The notes under the pieces: model-generated
The model's database searches: none
What the model was told of the DNA's origin: nothing
Seen by the model: only the letters and a program-made list of their open reading frames with translations
Part shown: piece by piece, positions 1-11,130 of the stretch
How the letters are laid out: every line of letters starts with the position of its first letter
Numbering within the stretch: the first letter of the stretch is position 1
Assembly: GCA_905116865.2 (NCBI GenBank)
Contig: CAJHNH020001147.1
Location: 1-64,000, forward strand
Length of the DNA: 64,000 nt
Direction of reading: 5' to 3'
Source of the DNA: Candidula unifasciata
Taxonomy: Eukaryota; Mollusca; Gastropoda; Stylommatophora; Geomitridae
Program-made: the position numbers and the translations under genes

Positions 1-197
1 TACCGGAACCCTTTCCGTGTTTGTTCGGGCCCTTACAAACAAACCCGCTTGGTCCCCCGTGAGAGCAACGCCATTCATTTTTCATTTCATTAGGAGCCCA
101 GTACGTTCTGGAAATTATTGGCTTGTCCGTTCCATTTTCCAATCAGTTTTGCCTTTATTTTTTTCATTCACCTACATAATCCATTACTGGGGAGTTG

Positions 198-259
198 ATC
201 TATCTATATATCTATCTATCTATCTATTCTATCTATCTATTTCTATCTATCTATCTATA

Positions 260-327
<68 letters not shown>

Positions 328-356
328 GAATATCTATCTATCTATCTATCTATGGC

Positions 357-420
<64 letters not shown>

Positions 421-435
421 ACTATCTATCTATCG

Positions 436-473
<38 letters not shown>

Positions 474-501
474 ATCTATCTATCTCATCTATCTATTTAT
501 C

Positions 502-552
<51 letters not shown>

Positions 553-920
553 CATCTCATTCTCATCTCTCTCATCTCTCAATTCTCAAATCTTCTCAAT
601 CTCATCTCTTCAAATCTCATCTCATCTCATCTCATCTCATCCCTCATCTCATCTCATCTTTCGTCTCATCTCATCTCATCTCATCTCTCTCATCTCCATC
701 TCATCTCATCTGTCCATCTCTGTCTTTCATCTCAATCTTCCTCTCATCGGTCATCGGTCTGTTTTTCCTGTCGTGGTCTGTTCCTCGTTCCGTCCTGTCC
801 TTGGTGTCTGTCCTGTCCTGTTCGTTCGTCTCCGTCCGGTCCGTCCCGGTTCCGTCCGTCCCGGGTCCGTCCGTACCGTCCCCCGTCCGTCCGTCCGTCG
901 TCCGTCCGTCAACGTCCGTG
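198..920. repeat. Compound microsatellite: (ATCT)n, then CATCT-rich, then CCGT-rich
   Basis: Bases 198-551 are nearly pure ATCT tetranucleotide with a few interruptions. They pass into CATCT/TCTCA-rich DNA to about 755 and then CCGT/CCTGT-rich DNA to about 920. The two open frames of about 250-300 codons here are Ser/Ile/Tyr/Leu translations of the repeat and are not genes. Confidence 0.95.
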
Positions 921-1434
921 GCTCAGGCGATTAAGTAAAGAGGTCTAATCAGTCCGTTTCGTCCTTCTTTTCTGTCCCCCGTATTTTTTTTTTATTGTAC
1001 AGGGGGAATCTGTTTATATCATTTTTAATTTTTTTCTGTCCAAATTTTTTTCTGCCTGTTCGATTATTAATTCTTTTTTGTTTTTTGTGTCCGTTTTAAA
1101 GTGTGAACACCAAAATGTTACACATCAAATCATCCTGATTCTCTGTAAGATTTTGTAAGTCCTGCTTTTGAAAACCTTTATGATTTGTATGTCTAAATTC
1201 ACGCCAGTGTGGTAAAAAGCTAGCCGTCATGGAACCCAAAATAGGCAGAACAGGAAGATAGATAAAATAGTCAAAAAAGAGATAGACAAAAAAGACATGC
1301 AGGGGGGGGGACAGAACCCAAAAAAAATACCAAAAGACAGGAGGGGGACAAAAAAAAGCAGCCAGAGGGAGAGAGATATTCAGGGGGGGACATAAAAAAA
1401 AACCTGGAGCTTGATTAGTCCATGAAAACACAAC
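921..1434. other. Unassigned stretch with short A and G runs
   Basis: I see no gene or recognisable element. Several short poly-A and poly-G runs lie at 1290-1410. A 133-codon minus-strand frame over this stretch is low complexity and not supported. Confidence 0.5.
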
Positions 1435-1720
1435 ACAGACTAGTCCATTGACACAACAGACTAGTCCATTGACACAACAGACTAGTCCATTTGACACAAC
1501 AGACTAGTCCATTGAACACAACAGACTAGTCTATTGACACACCAACAGACTAGTCCATTGACACAACAGGACTCGCTTGCCAGTAGAAAGACAGACCATT
1601 GACACACCAAACGTGCTAACTGTGCCATTGACACTTTCTGACAGTCCCGTTGAATGGAGACTCTCCCATTGACACAACAGACTAGGATTGAACAGCAGCC
1701 AGACTAGTTCCGACACAACA
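1435..1720. repeat. Irregular minisatellite of about 21 bp
   Basis: About ten imperfect units share the core GACTAGTCCATTGACACAAC. Spacing becomes irregular after 1570, and scattered related words continue to about 1870. Confidence 0.8.
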
Positions 1721-1879
1721 CCCCTCTCGCGCCGCGTGCACGTGGCCTGATTTTAGTCCGCATTTGACACAATTTTACAGATGCAGTACAGACTTTCCCC
1801 AGTGACATCCCAACAGATCGTCCATTGCACCTATGCAGACTAAAAGCCCACTTTAGACTAGACCTCCGTTGTTCTCAAG

Positions 1880-2431
1880 CGCTAGTGCTTTCCACACAAC
1901 GGACGTTCACTTCTTAAAAAAATGTTTCAGTTTTGTTTATAGATCTTCTCCTCCGTTGTCCATTAATCGAACGTACTCCTCCGTTGTACATCATTCAGAT
2001 CTACTCCATTGTACACATCATTTCTTCTTTCTCCGTTGACGAGCAATTCATATTTTCCTCCGTTGTAGTCAATTCTTCTACTCCGGTTGTACCATCATTC
2101 TCTTCTTGACGAGTCCGTGTGACACATCATTCCTCCGTTGTTGCAACAGACTAGATCATTCTTCTCCTCCGTTGTAGATCATTCTTCTCCTCCGTTGTAG
2201 ATCATTCTTCTCCTCCATTGTAGATCATTCTTCTACTCCGTTGTAGATCACTTCTCTCCTCCGTTGTAGATCATTCTTCTCTTCCGTTGTTGATCATTCT
2301 TCTCCTCCGTTGTAGATGATTCTTCTCCTCCGTTGTAGATCATTTTTTCTCCTCCGTTGTAGATAATTCTTCTCCTCCGTTGTAGATAATTCTTCTCCTC
2401 CGTTGTAGATCATTCTTCTCCTCCGTTGTAG
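1880..2431. repeat. 23-bp minisatellite, left part
   Basis: The unit contains CTCCGTTGTAGATCATTCTT. It is degenerate from 1880 to about 2150 and regular (successive GTTGTAG words 23 bp apart) from 2150 to 2431. The array is interrupted at 2432 by an LTR and resumes at 3120, so both parts were once one array. Confidence 0.9.
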
Positions 2432-3119
2432 TGTAACGAAATATAGGCAGAAAAGGGTTAAATGAATAAGCATACATTTCAGACCACCACACAGCGTACT
2501 AATCCATCACTGTGTGAAATGACAGAAATAGGTGATTAGAAAGCCATGGCCTAGCCAGCTATGCAGAACACACCGCCATGACATCTGACAGTGAGGGATG
2601 AAACATTCGACGAGTGCCCGTGAACTGTGAGATACGTTCATCCAGACGTGACCACCAAAGACAGGTGACAAAGAAGTGATGGAGAGGGTACGCCAGAAAG
2701 GCGGGAAAGCGGGGGAATAAAGTTAGTCCCGGAACCGCTGGAGAGGACAGTTAGCCACGGAACCGCTTGATAGGACAGGTTAGGGCTGAAACCGCTGGAA
2801 AGACCGGTTAGGAGAAAACTAGTGATTTACTTCGTTTAGAAGGTATATGTTAAACTTGGAGTTTAGCTAGAACAGTGGTTAAGGAACTCGTAGAGAGTCA
2901 TACGAATAGCCTGTATCCAGATAATACAGTGTTCATATACTATTGAATTTATAAAGCCTCTATGACTGGAATATTGTAAATAAACAGCTCTTGTGTAATT
3001 GTTACATCACTGGCCTTGTTCTTGAGTACGATTGAAGAGAGATACGAACTATATTCATTCACTTGGCCGACTTAGGCACATCTATTTCTTGGGGGATGTA
3101 TAGGCACGACTGTGCCACA
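2432..3119 (+). mobile_element. Solo LTR (688 bp) inserted in the 23-bp minisatellite
   Basis: The insert begins TGTAACG and ends GCCACA, the TG...CA ends of an LTR. It is flanked by GTAG at 2428-2431 and again at 3120-3123. The uninterrupted array has a single GTAG at that point, so this is a 4-bp target-site duplication. Inside are three imperfect units of about 45 bp containing GGAACCGCT (2720-2815) and an AATAAA-type signal near 2977. No gag or pol remains, as expected of a solo LTR left by LTR-LTR recombination. A Ty3/gypsy-like origin is inference. The strand is chosen from the position of the AATAAA signal. Confidence 0.75.
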
Positions 3120-3900
3120 GTAGATCATTCTTCTTGTAGATTCGATTTTTTTTGCTCAGTGAATCATTTTTATATTATCTTGTAGATCATTGTTATATTA
3201 TTTTTGTAGATCATTCTTCTGCTCTGTTACAGATTCTTCTTCTTCTTCTGCGTTGTGTCCGTTTACAGCATGGTTGCGATATTTGCACCTTTCGGTCAAC
3301 GTATGTTCTATTGTAGATCATTCTTCTCCTTTGCTGTTGATCATGTTTCTGCTCTGTTGTAGATCATTCTAAAATTCTCTTGTAGAGCATTCTTCTGTTC
3401 CGCTGTAGATCATTGTTCTGCATTGGTGTAGATAATTATTCTGTTCTTTTGTAGATCTTTCTTTTTTTATCATGTAAACATGCAGCTCTCTTCCTGTAGA
3501 TTAGATTATTCTTTCTTTCTGTTGTAGATTATTCTTTCTTTCTGTTGTAGATTATTCTTTCTTTCTGTTGTAGATCATTTTTTTCCTTCTTATATTGTAT
3601 ATTAGATAACATTTCAAGCTACAGTTTATTTTAGATTGTTTCTTCTGTTTCCTTCTAGATAGAACTTTTCTTCATTGTAGATGTCTTTTCTTCATTGTAG
3701 ATAAGTCTTTTCTTCATTGTAGATATCTCTTCTGCTGTAGATAGAGCATTACATTTTTTTTTCTGTTATCATTCTTCTGTGGTGTTGCAAGCTACTTTTT
3801 GGTAGGAAATTGTATTATTTTTCTCTGCAGTTGTACATCATTATTTTCTTAAGTTGTAGACTACTTAGCTATTCTATCAATTTTGTTCTTTCTCCTGTTT
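3120..3900. repeat. 23-bp minisatellite, right part, degenerate
   Basis: Diverged units carrying TGTAGATCATTCTT continue directly from the LTR insertion point. Many carry variants such as TTCTTTCTGTTGTAGATTAT (3505-3570). Divergence is much higher than left of the LTR. Confidence 0.8.
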
Positions 3901-4978
3901 ACCTAAATGAAAACACAAGAAACACCAATGCGGAATAAACCATTCACGGATCCCTCATCCACAGGCTCGGCCAGTTCTCTACAATGGCGGTCTCTCTCGG
4001 TATTTGCTTTTTGAGAGGAAACAGAAAGTGTAAGAGGATAGAAAATGAGACCCGTTAAAGCGAAACCGGGAATGATCAAACTGTAACAAGAAAAGTGGAG
4101 AGAGGGGATGGAGAGATAACCAGAGAAGAGAGAGAATGAGGTAAGGGAAGAGAGACAGACTGAGAGAGGCAGATAGGGAGACACAGAGAGAGAGAGTATA
4201 GGGCAGTGGGGGAGCAAATTCTCAGAATTTCAGGTTAATCTGCTTGTCTGAATAATTATAGATTATGCGAGAAGACGAAACGACACAAGAGAAGGATTAC
4301 ATACCGAGGTCTCTTCTTCTTCTTCTTCTTGTTTATCTTTTCTTCTTCTTCTTCGAGGTTATAATGATTATTGTCTTTACTATAATTATAATTTTTCATC
4401 CCCTCAGCTCTGTCCTCATCATCTGCGTCATTATCCGGGTTTAAAAAGCTACAACCCCACCCACTATCATATTCAAACACTGCTCAGTTATCGATCAACA
4501 AACAATTGTTATAACGAAGGAAAGCATAAATTTCCCTAAAACAAAGACAAACAAAAACAGGGCGCAACCAGAACGGCTGCAAACAACGACCAGAACAAGC
4601 ACATGAGCTGAAACATCAAAACGGACGAGCCGGCCATCCCCCAGGAAATATGCCATGAATAATTCATGCTATGAAAATGTTACGTTGTAACATTAACCTG
4701 GTGTCATTGATTTTCAACACGTTGTGGTATTGTCTTGTCTAGTGAGCATGATGGAGTCAGTCCAGTGAGAGAACCTGTCCCGTGTCCAGGGAGGACAATC
4801 AAGCTTTCATTCTAACCATATTTATTATTTAACTAAGCCATTTTATGTGGCATAAAGGTTATGGAATGGTCTACGTTTTTGTCGGGGAAAATAGCAACAT
4901 AAATATTACATTTCTGCACCGAGGGTGATTGTGAAAAGCAAAAAGGAATGGATTGATCGGTTATGCTTTTTAGTCAGC
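3901..4978. other. No gene recognised; AG-rich tract and short (TTC)n
   Basis: Bases 4085-4205 are purine-rich (GAGA-like). Bases 4308-4352 are TTC-rich. The remainder looks like unique intergenic or intronic DNA. The 104- and 74-codon minus-strand frames are low-complexity readings of these tracts. Confidence 0.5.
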
Positions 4979-4991
4979 TATAAGGTTTGGT

Positions 4992-5264
4992 CAGGGAGTC
5001 ACCTTGGCGTAGCGGCTAGACACTTGCCTGCGGATCGAAAGGTCGTGGGTTCGCTCCCTGGCGGAGCCAGAACTTTTTCAAACATGACCTCGTCTCCCAG
5101 GTTGTCCCAGTCTTGAGTCGGTACCCGGTGCAGTAAAGTAAAGGCGGCCGGCGTCATGCTGACCACACCACCCTTCTTGTGCCGTTGGTCTAATAAATTA
5201 TCGGTCCAGCCCTATATACCCACTACGCCAGAAAGGTGTCGAAAAGGGTCCTTTACTTTCCCTT
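4992..5264 (+). mobile_element. Family A tRNA-derived SINE, full length, perfect 13-bp TSD
   Basis: A tRNA-like head (box A-like TGGCGTAGCGGCTAG, box B-like GGTTCGCTCCC) is followed by a body with the block GTAAAGGCGGCCGGCGT and a pyrimidine-rich CTTT-type tail. TATAAGGTTTGGT occurs immediately before (4979-4991) and after (5265-5277), a perfect 13-bp target duplication. This defines the element as 273 bp and suggests a fairly recent insertion. Related copies lie near 26.8, 31.9, 38.1, 41.2 and 59.0 kb. The frame at 4925-5116 crosses the insertion and is not a gene. Confidence 0.92.
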
Positions 5265-5277
5265 TATAAGGTTTGGT

Positions 5278-5583
5278 GAAGCGGTTTAACGATTGATTTT
5301 GTTACTAAAATGTTTAAGCAAATATTGTTTGGTCTATTCCAATTTTATGTTTCCATGCAAGTATGGTATGGGTTTTTCTTCTCTTCTTGTTCTTTGTTTG
5401 TCCCTAGGGCCCCTGTGTTGTGGTTTAAAGCTGGAATGTAATATCTGTGCGTCTTGTCTCGACACATTCGATGCCACCAAGTCTTTAATTTGTCGCCTTT
5501 TATGACATGCTTGTCAAGAAAGGATGGGTCGTCTTTTGTCCCTCACTCCTCCCAAATGGGTCCCGGAACGAACCTGGGGAGAT
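5278..5583. other. Unassigned spacer
   Basis: I see no repeat or gene between the SINE duplication and the 27-bp array. Confidence 0.4.
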
Positions 5584-6603
5584 GTGGGTTTGACAGTGGT
5601 GGATTGTGCTGTAGGTTTGACAATGGTGGATTTTGCTGAAGATTTGACAATGGTGGATTGTGCTGTAGGTTTGACAATGGTGGATTGTGCTGTAGGTTTG
5701 ACAATGATGGATTGTGCTGTAGGTTTGACAATGGTTCATTGTGCTGTAGGTTTGACAATGGTGGATTGTGCTGTAGGTTTGACAATGGTTGATTGTGCTG
5801 TAGGTTTGACAATGGTTGATTGTGCTGTAGGTTTGACAATGGTTGATTGTGCTGTAGGTTTGACAATGGTTGATTGTGCTGTAGGTTTGACAATGGTTGA
5901 TTGTGCTGTAGGTTTGACAATTGGTGGATTGTGTTGTGTTTGACAATGGTGGACTGTTTGACAATGGTTCATTGTGCTGTAGGTTTGACAATGGTGGATT
6001 GTGCTGTAGGTTTAACAATGGTGGATTGTGCTGCTGTAGGTTTGACAATGTTGTTGTGCTGTAGGTTTGACAATGGTTGATTGTGCTGTAGGTTTGACAA
6101 TGGTTGATTGTGCTGTTGGTTTGACAATGGTTGATTGTGCTGTAGGTTTGACAATGGTTGATTGTGCTGTAGGTTTGACAATGGTTGATTGTGCTGTAGG
6201 TTTGACAATTGTTGATTGTGCTGTAGGTTTGGCAATGGTTGATTGTGCTGTAGGTTTGACAATTGTTGATTGTGCTGTAGGTTTGGCAATGGTTGATCGT
6301 GCTGTAGGTTTGACAGTGGTGGATTGTGCTGTAGGTATGACAATGGTGGATTGTGCTGTAGGTTTGACAATGGTGGATTGTGCTGTAGGTTTGACAATGG
6401 TGGATTGTGCTGTAGGTTTGACAATGGTGGATTGTGCTGTAGGTTTGACAATGGTGGATTGTGCTGTAGGTTTAACAATGGTGGATTGTGCTGTAGGTTT
6501 GACAATGGTGGATTGTGCTGTAGGTTTGACAATGGTGGATTGTGCTGTAGGTTTGACAATGGTGGATTGTGCTGTAGGTTTGACAATGTGGACTGTGCTG
6601 TAG
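5584..6603. repeat. 27-bp minisatellite, about 38 units
   Basis: The unit contains GTAGGTTTGACAATGGT followed by GGATTGTGCT. Third-position variants (GGTGG versus GGTTG) form blocks: GGTTG units at 5785-5920 and 6065-6300, GGTGG units elsewhere. There are irregular units at 5920-6060. Because 27 is divisible by three, frames stay open on both strands (for example LTMVDCAVG repeats), but there is no sign of a real protein. Confidence 0.97.
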
Positions 6604-7139
6604 CTTCGCATGTTGATGGTGCTATATATTAGGACAAGAACGATTTTTTGCCGTACTTTTGGTAGAACCTTGAACTATGTCTAAGGTCATGTGACGTCAC
6701 CGAGGCGCTTTTGGTATGACACGGAATACAGAATAAGACTGGCTTAACGGAAGTTGTGGGTGATTTTATTTGAGAAGAATAGGATAAAGAAGAAGAATAA
6801 CATGATGATGAAAATGAAGAAGAAGATAAACAGAAGAAGGAGAATTAGAAAAAGGCGAAGAAGAAACAGAAGGAGAAAAAAAAAAAAAAAAAAAGGAGAA
6901 GAAGAAGAAAAAGAAGAAGGTTATAATTCACCTACCACTGAGTACTTTATCGAAACCAAATGTCATTAAAGCCAGTTGTGTGTGTGTGTTGTTTAGTTAA
7001 TATTTGCCTCAGATTATAGTGTAGACTTGTTGTCCGTCCATAAATCCATTGATTTGTGTTCTCCTGAAGATTTTTTGCTCTTCTTTCAAAAAGTTTTGTA
7101 TGGCTTTCCTACCTGTCCCTGATTTATTTGTTTGTTTGT
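6604..7139. other. No gene recognised; purine-rich GAA tract
   Basis: Bases 6775-6925 are GAA/GAAGAG-rich, including a run of about 20 A. The rest looks like unique non-coding DNA. Confidence 0.5.
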
Positions 7140-7256
7140 ATCTGGTACTTACTTAATGAGACTAGCTTCACTTCAGACCCCACTACTTCTGAGGTTTAAA
7201 CCCGCACTGCGATGCCGACTGGCGAGTGACCTAACCAGTACGCAACAGTAGCTCAT
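7140..7256 (-). mobile_element. Degenerate tRNA-like SINE head (family A type)
   Basis: On the minus strand a box B-like word (GGGTTTAAACCTC) sits downstream of a tRNA-like A-box region (TTGCGTACTGGTTAGGTCAC). No cloverleaf or full SINE body can be drawn with confidence. Confidence 0.4.
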
Positions 7257-7300
7257 ATAGTATTATTAGGTCCGACTTTAAAAAAAATTCAAAGCAGACT

Positions 7301-7583
7301 GACTGACTGACTGACTGACTGACTGACTGACTGACTGACTGACTGACTGACTGACTGACTTTCTACCCCACCAGGACATCACACAAGCGATAAACACCCG
7401 ATGACACAAAGTGCCACCATGTGGATGAGGATCGCAGTGGAGAGGTCCCAGAAACCGCGTTCAGACAATTGGCCATATGTATGGCCTGCCTATATTGCGG
7501 CCCCTGGCAGAAGCCAGAGTAGGGCTTCAAATGACAAAAAATTTCGTCCTGAATAGGACGAAATTGAGAATATTAGGTAGTTA
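7301..7583 (-). mobile_element. Family B retroposon with (GACT)15 tail and 11-bp TSD
   Basis: CAAAGCAGACT occurs at 7290-7300 and 7584-7594, bounding the element. In sense (minus) orientation it opens near a perfect hairpin with arms TTTCGTCC and GGACGAAA (7542-7563). The body contains GGGGCCGCAATATAGGCAGG and GCGGTTTCTGGGACCTCTCC, and it ends GTCCTGGTGGGGTAGAAA followed by a tetranucleotide tail (7301-7360). No protein is encoded and I see no convincing Pol III boxes. About 15 copies or part-copies occur in this window. Confidence 0.88.
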
Positions 7584-7884
7584 ACAAAGCAGACTAGCAA
7601 ATGAACCTATACAGTCGCTCGCCTGCGGATCGGAAAGTCTGAACTAAATATAAGAATATAGAAGTGCATTTGTTGGCGAAAATTTGATTTTTTTGAAGCC
7701 TCTACAGGTTGTGATGCCCTAGGCTGCTACATCTCAGTCCGCCACTGCAGTCTATATACAGAACTAGTCAGCTTTCAAGTAAAGCACAATTACAATTGGA
7801 AAAGAAATTAACGTTGCGGTTAGGAAGCCATTATCAGCAACAACTTGAAAAAGGCGATACTTTATCTTGCAAACACTCCAGCTC

Positions 7885-7895
7885 CCTCCCTCCCT

Positions 7896-7948
<53 letters not shown>

Positions 7949-7950
7949 TT
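7885..7950. repeat. (TC)n microsatellite
   Basis: A C-rich stretch is followed by about 30 TC dinucleotides with one GTC interruption. It abuts the next minisatellite. Confidence 0.95.
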
Positions 7951-7955
7951 TAAGG

Positions 7956-8900
7956 CCATAACATAATGCAGCCGACAACACACTAAGACTATAACATTAT
8001 GCAGCCAATAACACACTAAGACTATAACATTATGCAGCCAATAACACAGTAAGACTATAACATTATGCAGCCAATAACACAGTAAGACTATAACATTATG
8101 CAGCCAATAACACAGTAAGACTATAACATTATGCAGCCAATAACACAGTGAGACTATAACATTATGCAGCCAATAACACAGTAAGACTATAACATTATGC
8201 AGCCAATAACACAGTAAGACTATAACATTATGCAGCCAGTAACACACAAAGTATCACATTATGCAGCCAGTAACACACAAAGTATCACATTATGCAGCCA
8301 GTAACACACTACGACTATAACATTATGCAGCCAGTAACACACTAAGGATCACATTATGCAGCCAGTAACACACAAAGTATCACATTATGCAGCCAGTAAC
8401 ACACTACGACTATAACATTATGCAGCCAGTAACACACTACGACTATAACATTATGCAGCCAGTAACACACTACGACTATAACATTATGCAGCCAGTAACA
8501 CACTACGACTATAACATTATGCAGCCAGTAACACACTACGACTATAACATTATGCAGCCAGTAACACACTAAGGATCACATTATGCAGCCAGTAACACAC
8601 TAAGGATCACATTATGCAGCCAGTAACACACAAAGTATCACATTATGCAGCCAGTAACACACTAAGTATCACATTAAGCAGCCAGTAACACACTAAGTAT
8701 CACATTATGCAGCCAGTAACACACTAAGTATCACATTATGCAGCCAGTAACACACTAAGTATCACATTATGCAGCCAGTAACACACTAAGTATCACATTA
8801 TGCAGCCAGTAACACACTAAGTATCACATTATGCAGCCAGTAACACACTAAGTATCACATTATGCAGCCAGTAACACACTAAGTATCACATTATGCAGCC
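7956..8900. repeat. Minisatellite with 33-bp and 31-bp unit types
   Basis: All units carry ACATTATGCAGCCAGTAACA or a close variant. Units ending ACTAAGACTATA or ACTACGACTATA are 33 bp. Units with AAGTATC or AAGGATC are 31 bp. Blocks run 33-bp CAATAAC type (7970-8230), mixed 31/33 (8230-8400), 33-bp ACGACTATA (8400-8560), then homogeneous 31-bp ACTAAGTATC (8640-8890). There are no variable spacers, so it is not a CRISPR-like array. Confidence 0.97.
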
Positions 8901-9536
8901 ACCATTTAGAACTTGTGAATCATTTCCTCACTTAGGCAGCCGCTAGTTATTTAGGGATGGGAGGTAATCCACGCAACAATCGATTCTTGATTTCTTATCC
9001 AAGGCTACAAGTGTTTCATCATTTCTTTTAACTGTGTTAAACTGACAAAATCCAATTTTCATTTTTTTTTCCACCCACATTTGTTGGGGATATTTGATTA
9101 AGGATATTTCACAAACATTGGCTTTTTCCCTTCTCAGCCATATCCTTTTTTTATTAGCCTAATGAATTCAGCTCGAGCAAAGGGAGATTACTTTTGACTT
9201 TGTCCAAGGAATACATTTCTATAAATCATCTCGACGCTTCAATTCATCTTCGTCGTCGCAGCGGCTAATGACGTCATTTAAGACGTTACAATATGAAGGA
9301 ATGCTGTTAATGCGGGCAGTAAAGTAGAACGGCATCAATAGAACCATAACTAGATGTATTATTTTTTTGGGAAGGGAAGTAATTGATGCGAAGGTTTAAG
9401 GGAGGTAATCGATATGAAATCTTAGAAACTGGAAAATTATTACACAGAACAAGAAATATTAAATAGGGGGCATAGAAGACACAAAGATACAAATTGGAAA
9501 CTGTCTTTTGCATGGGGCCCTAAATATAGCCGGGCC
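8901..9536. other. Unassigned AT-rich stretch
   Basis: I recognise no gene or mobile element. The 68-codon minus-strand frame at 9307-9513 has no identifiable domain. Confidence 0.5.
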
Positions 9537-9660
9537 CTAAATATGGCTTAACGGTTGAATGGGATTTCCGGGACTTCTCCACGGGTGATTCTCATCCGCA
9601 TGGTGGCACTTTGTATCACCGGGTGTTTATCGCTCTGCGTGAATGTCCTGGTATCGGTAC
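9537..9660 (+). mobile_element. Family B, 5'-truncated copy
   Basis: Only the 3' half is present: GGACTTCTCCACGGGTGATT, CATGGTGGCACTTTGTATCA and GGGTGTTTATCGCT, then TGTCCTGG. It lies directly upstream of a second copy. Confidence 0.75.
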
Positions 9661-9663
9661 ACC

Positions 9664-9885
9664 TAGTTTCGTCCTATTTAGGATGACATTTTTTGTTTGA
9701 AGCCCTACTCTGGATTTTGCCAGGGGCCGCAATATAGGCAGGACAAAAATATGGCCAATTGTCTGAACGCGGTTTCTGGGACCTCTCCACGGTGATCCTC
9801 ATCCACATGGTGGCACTTTGTGTCATTGGGTGTTTATCGCTTGTGTGATGTCCTAGTGGGGTAGAAAGTCAGTCAGTCAGTCTGT
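9664..9885 (+). mobile_element. Family B retroposon with (AGTC)n tail
   Basis: The hairpin-like head (GTCCTATTTAGGATGAC) is followed by the family B body and ends GGGGTAGAAAGTCAGTCAGTC. The tetranucleotide tail fixes the sense strand as plus. I find no clear TSD. Confidence 0.85.
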
Positions 9886-10749
9886 CCTGGTAGGGAAAAA
9901 CAATTACTTACTTAGTCATGTGGGATGACATTTTATCCTCATTTTCTCCTTTGCCTCTCATTTTCATAAACTTTGCTTGCACCCCTTTTCTCTCTCTCGG
10001 GACAGGAAAAAACAACCCCATCCATAACTGAGGTTCGAAGCAAGGTCTCCCGCATGAAAGCCTATCACCTTAACTACTCGGCCAGCCGATTTGAAGCTGC
10101 GGTTTGATGCCAGACCCAGACCGGTAACTTGTTTGCCAGCGCGGCAGATAAGGAGGAGGGTAGGAAGAGGAGGGGAGGAGGAGGAGGGATGTTTTTATCC
10201 ATAGTCAGACTACATCAACATGCGATTATTGCACAGTCAGTTATGTCTGTTACCTCCATACCTGTGATAACCATGATGCTGACGATAATGATGGTGATGA
10301 TGGTGGAAACACGACAGAAATCCCGGTACCCTTTAATAAAGCCAACAAACGATTATGTACAACAGATTACGCCGACAACCTTTGCCGAAGCCGTACCAGA
10401 GGACAAGACATGCCTTCAGGCCACAGAATACGTCATTTTGTCTCTCTGTGTTTACCATAGACAGGTTGAGAAATTAGGGCCCGGACAGAACACATTCGGC
10501 TCAGACCACGAGCCTGGTATTCTTCTGACTAGGGCTGCCAATTGGAATATTTGTGAAACACCCAGCTTAGCTGAACAAAAACCCAAGCAATACATAGACA
10601 AAGACCCAACCCCCCCCCCCCCCCTCCCCCCGATTATTCAAATGTACAAAATTTATCTTTACGAAACGAAACATATAACACTTTTATATAAGGATATATT
10701 TAAAAAAAAAAGAAAAGATTTCCCCCAGGCGTCAAATAAAAACCCAGAT

Positions 10750-10784
<35 letters not shown>

Positions 10785-10964
10785 CCAACATTGGTAGCCC
10801 TGCTTCTGACAGACAGAAACAAACATAATACAAGCACATACACAAACTCGCACGAACACACACATGCGTGCGCGCATTCACATCTCAAGGATGAGAATCA
10901 CACAGGTACAAATCCCAGACCCCCAACCCCTTTCAACCGTATGACCATGACACAGTTATAGACT
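9886..10964. other. No gene recognised; C15 and G32 homopolymers
   Basis: Bases 10610-10624 are 15 C. Bases 10751-10782 are 32 consecutive G. A 222-codon plus-strand frame (10129-10797) runs across both and shows no recognisable domain. Homopolymers this long are unreliable in assemblies. Confidence 0.5.
10022..10090 (-). mobile_element. tRNA-like sequence, probably a SINE head or tRNA pseudogene
   Basis: On the minus strand CTGGCCGAGTAGTTAAGGTG resembles the D-arm and box A of Ser/Leu-type tRNAs, and GCTTCGAACCTC resembles box B. No acceptor-stem pairing is evident and no SINE body follows, so I do not call a functional tRNA gene. Confidence 0.4.
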
Positions 10965-11130
10965 GACTGCACAGTCACACAAGCGATATATTGGGGCACC
11001 ACAGACACTGCCATGTTTACGCAGTGGAGAGGTACCGCCCTTACAATTGGGCCATATTTATGGCCTGCCATATTGTGTGAGGGGGGGGGGGCTTCAAATA
11101 ACAACAAATTTCGTCCTAAAAAGGGCGAAA
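10965..11130 (-). mobile_element. Degenerate family B copy
   Basis: It retains CACACAAGCGATA, CAATTGGGCCATATTTATGG, GGGCTTCAAATAACAACAAA and a hairpin at the end (TTTCGTCC, then GGGCGAAA). ATATTGGGGCACCACA occurs at 10988-11003 and 11170-11185, a 16-bp direct repeat around the core. Because the first copy lies inside the element's own sequence, this is more likely a local duplication than a TSD. Confidence 0.65.

Noticed and set aside
4992..5065. Functional tRNA gene
   Set aside because: Box-like words are present but there is no acceptor-stem pairing, and the sequence continues into a SINE body bounded by a TSD.
5500..6632. Overlapping frames over the 27-bp array
   Set aside because: All frames open because unit length is divisible by three; no conserved protein signal.
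7956..8900. CRISPR-like regularity (31/33-bp units)
   Set aside because: No unique spacers; all positions of the unit are repeated.
10022..10090. tRNA-Ser/Leu gene on the minus strand
   Set aside because: The A-box region is convincing but the cloverleaf cannot be completed; more likely a SINE head or pseudogene.
10129..10797. 222-codon protein gene
   Set aside because: It crosses poly-C and poly-G runs, lacks a domain and codon regularity, and overlaps a tRNA-like repeat region.
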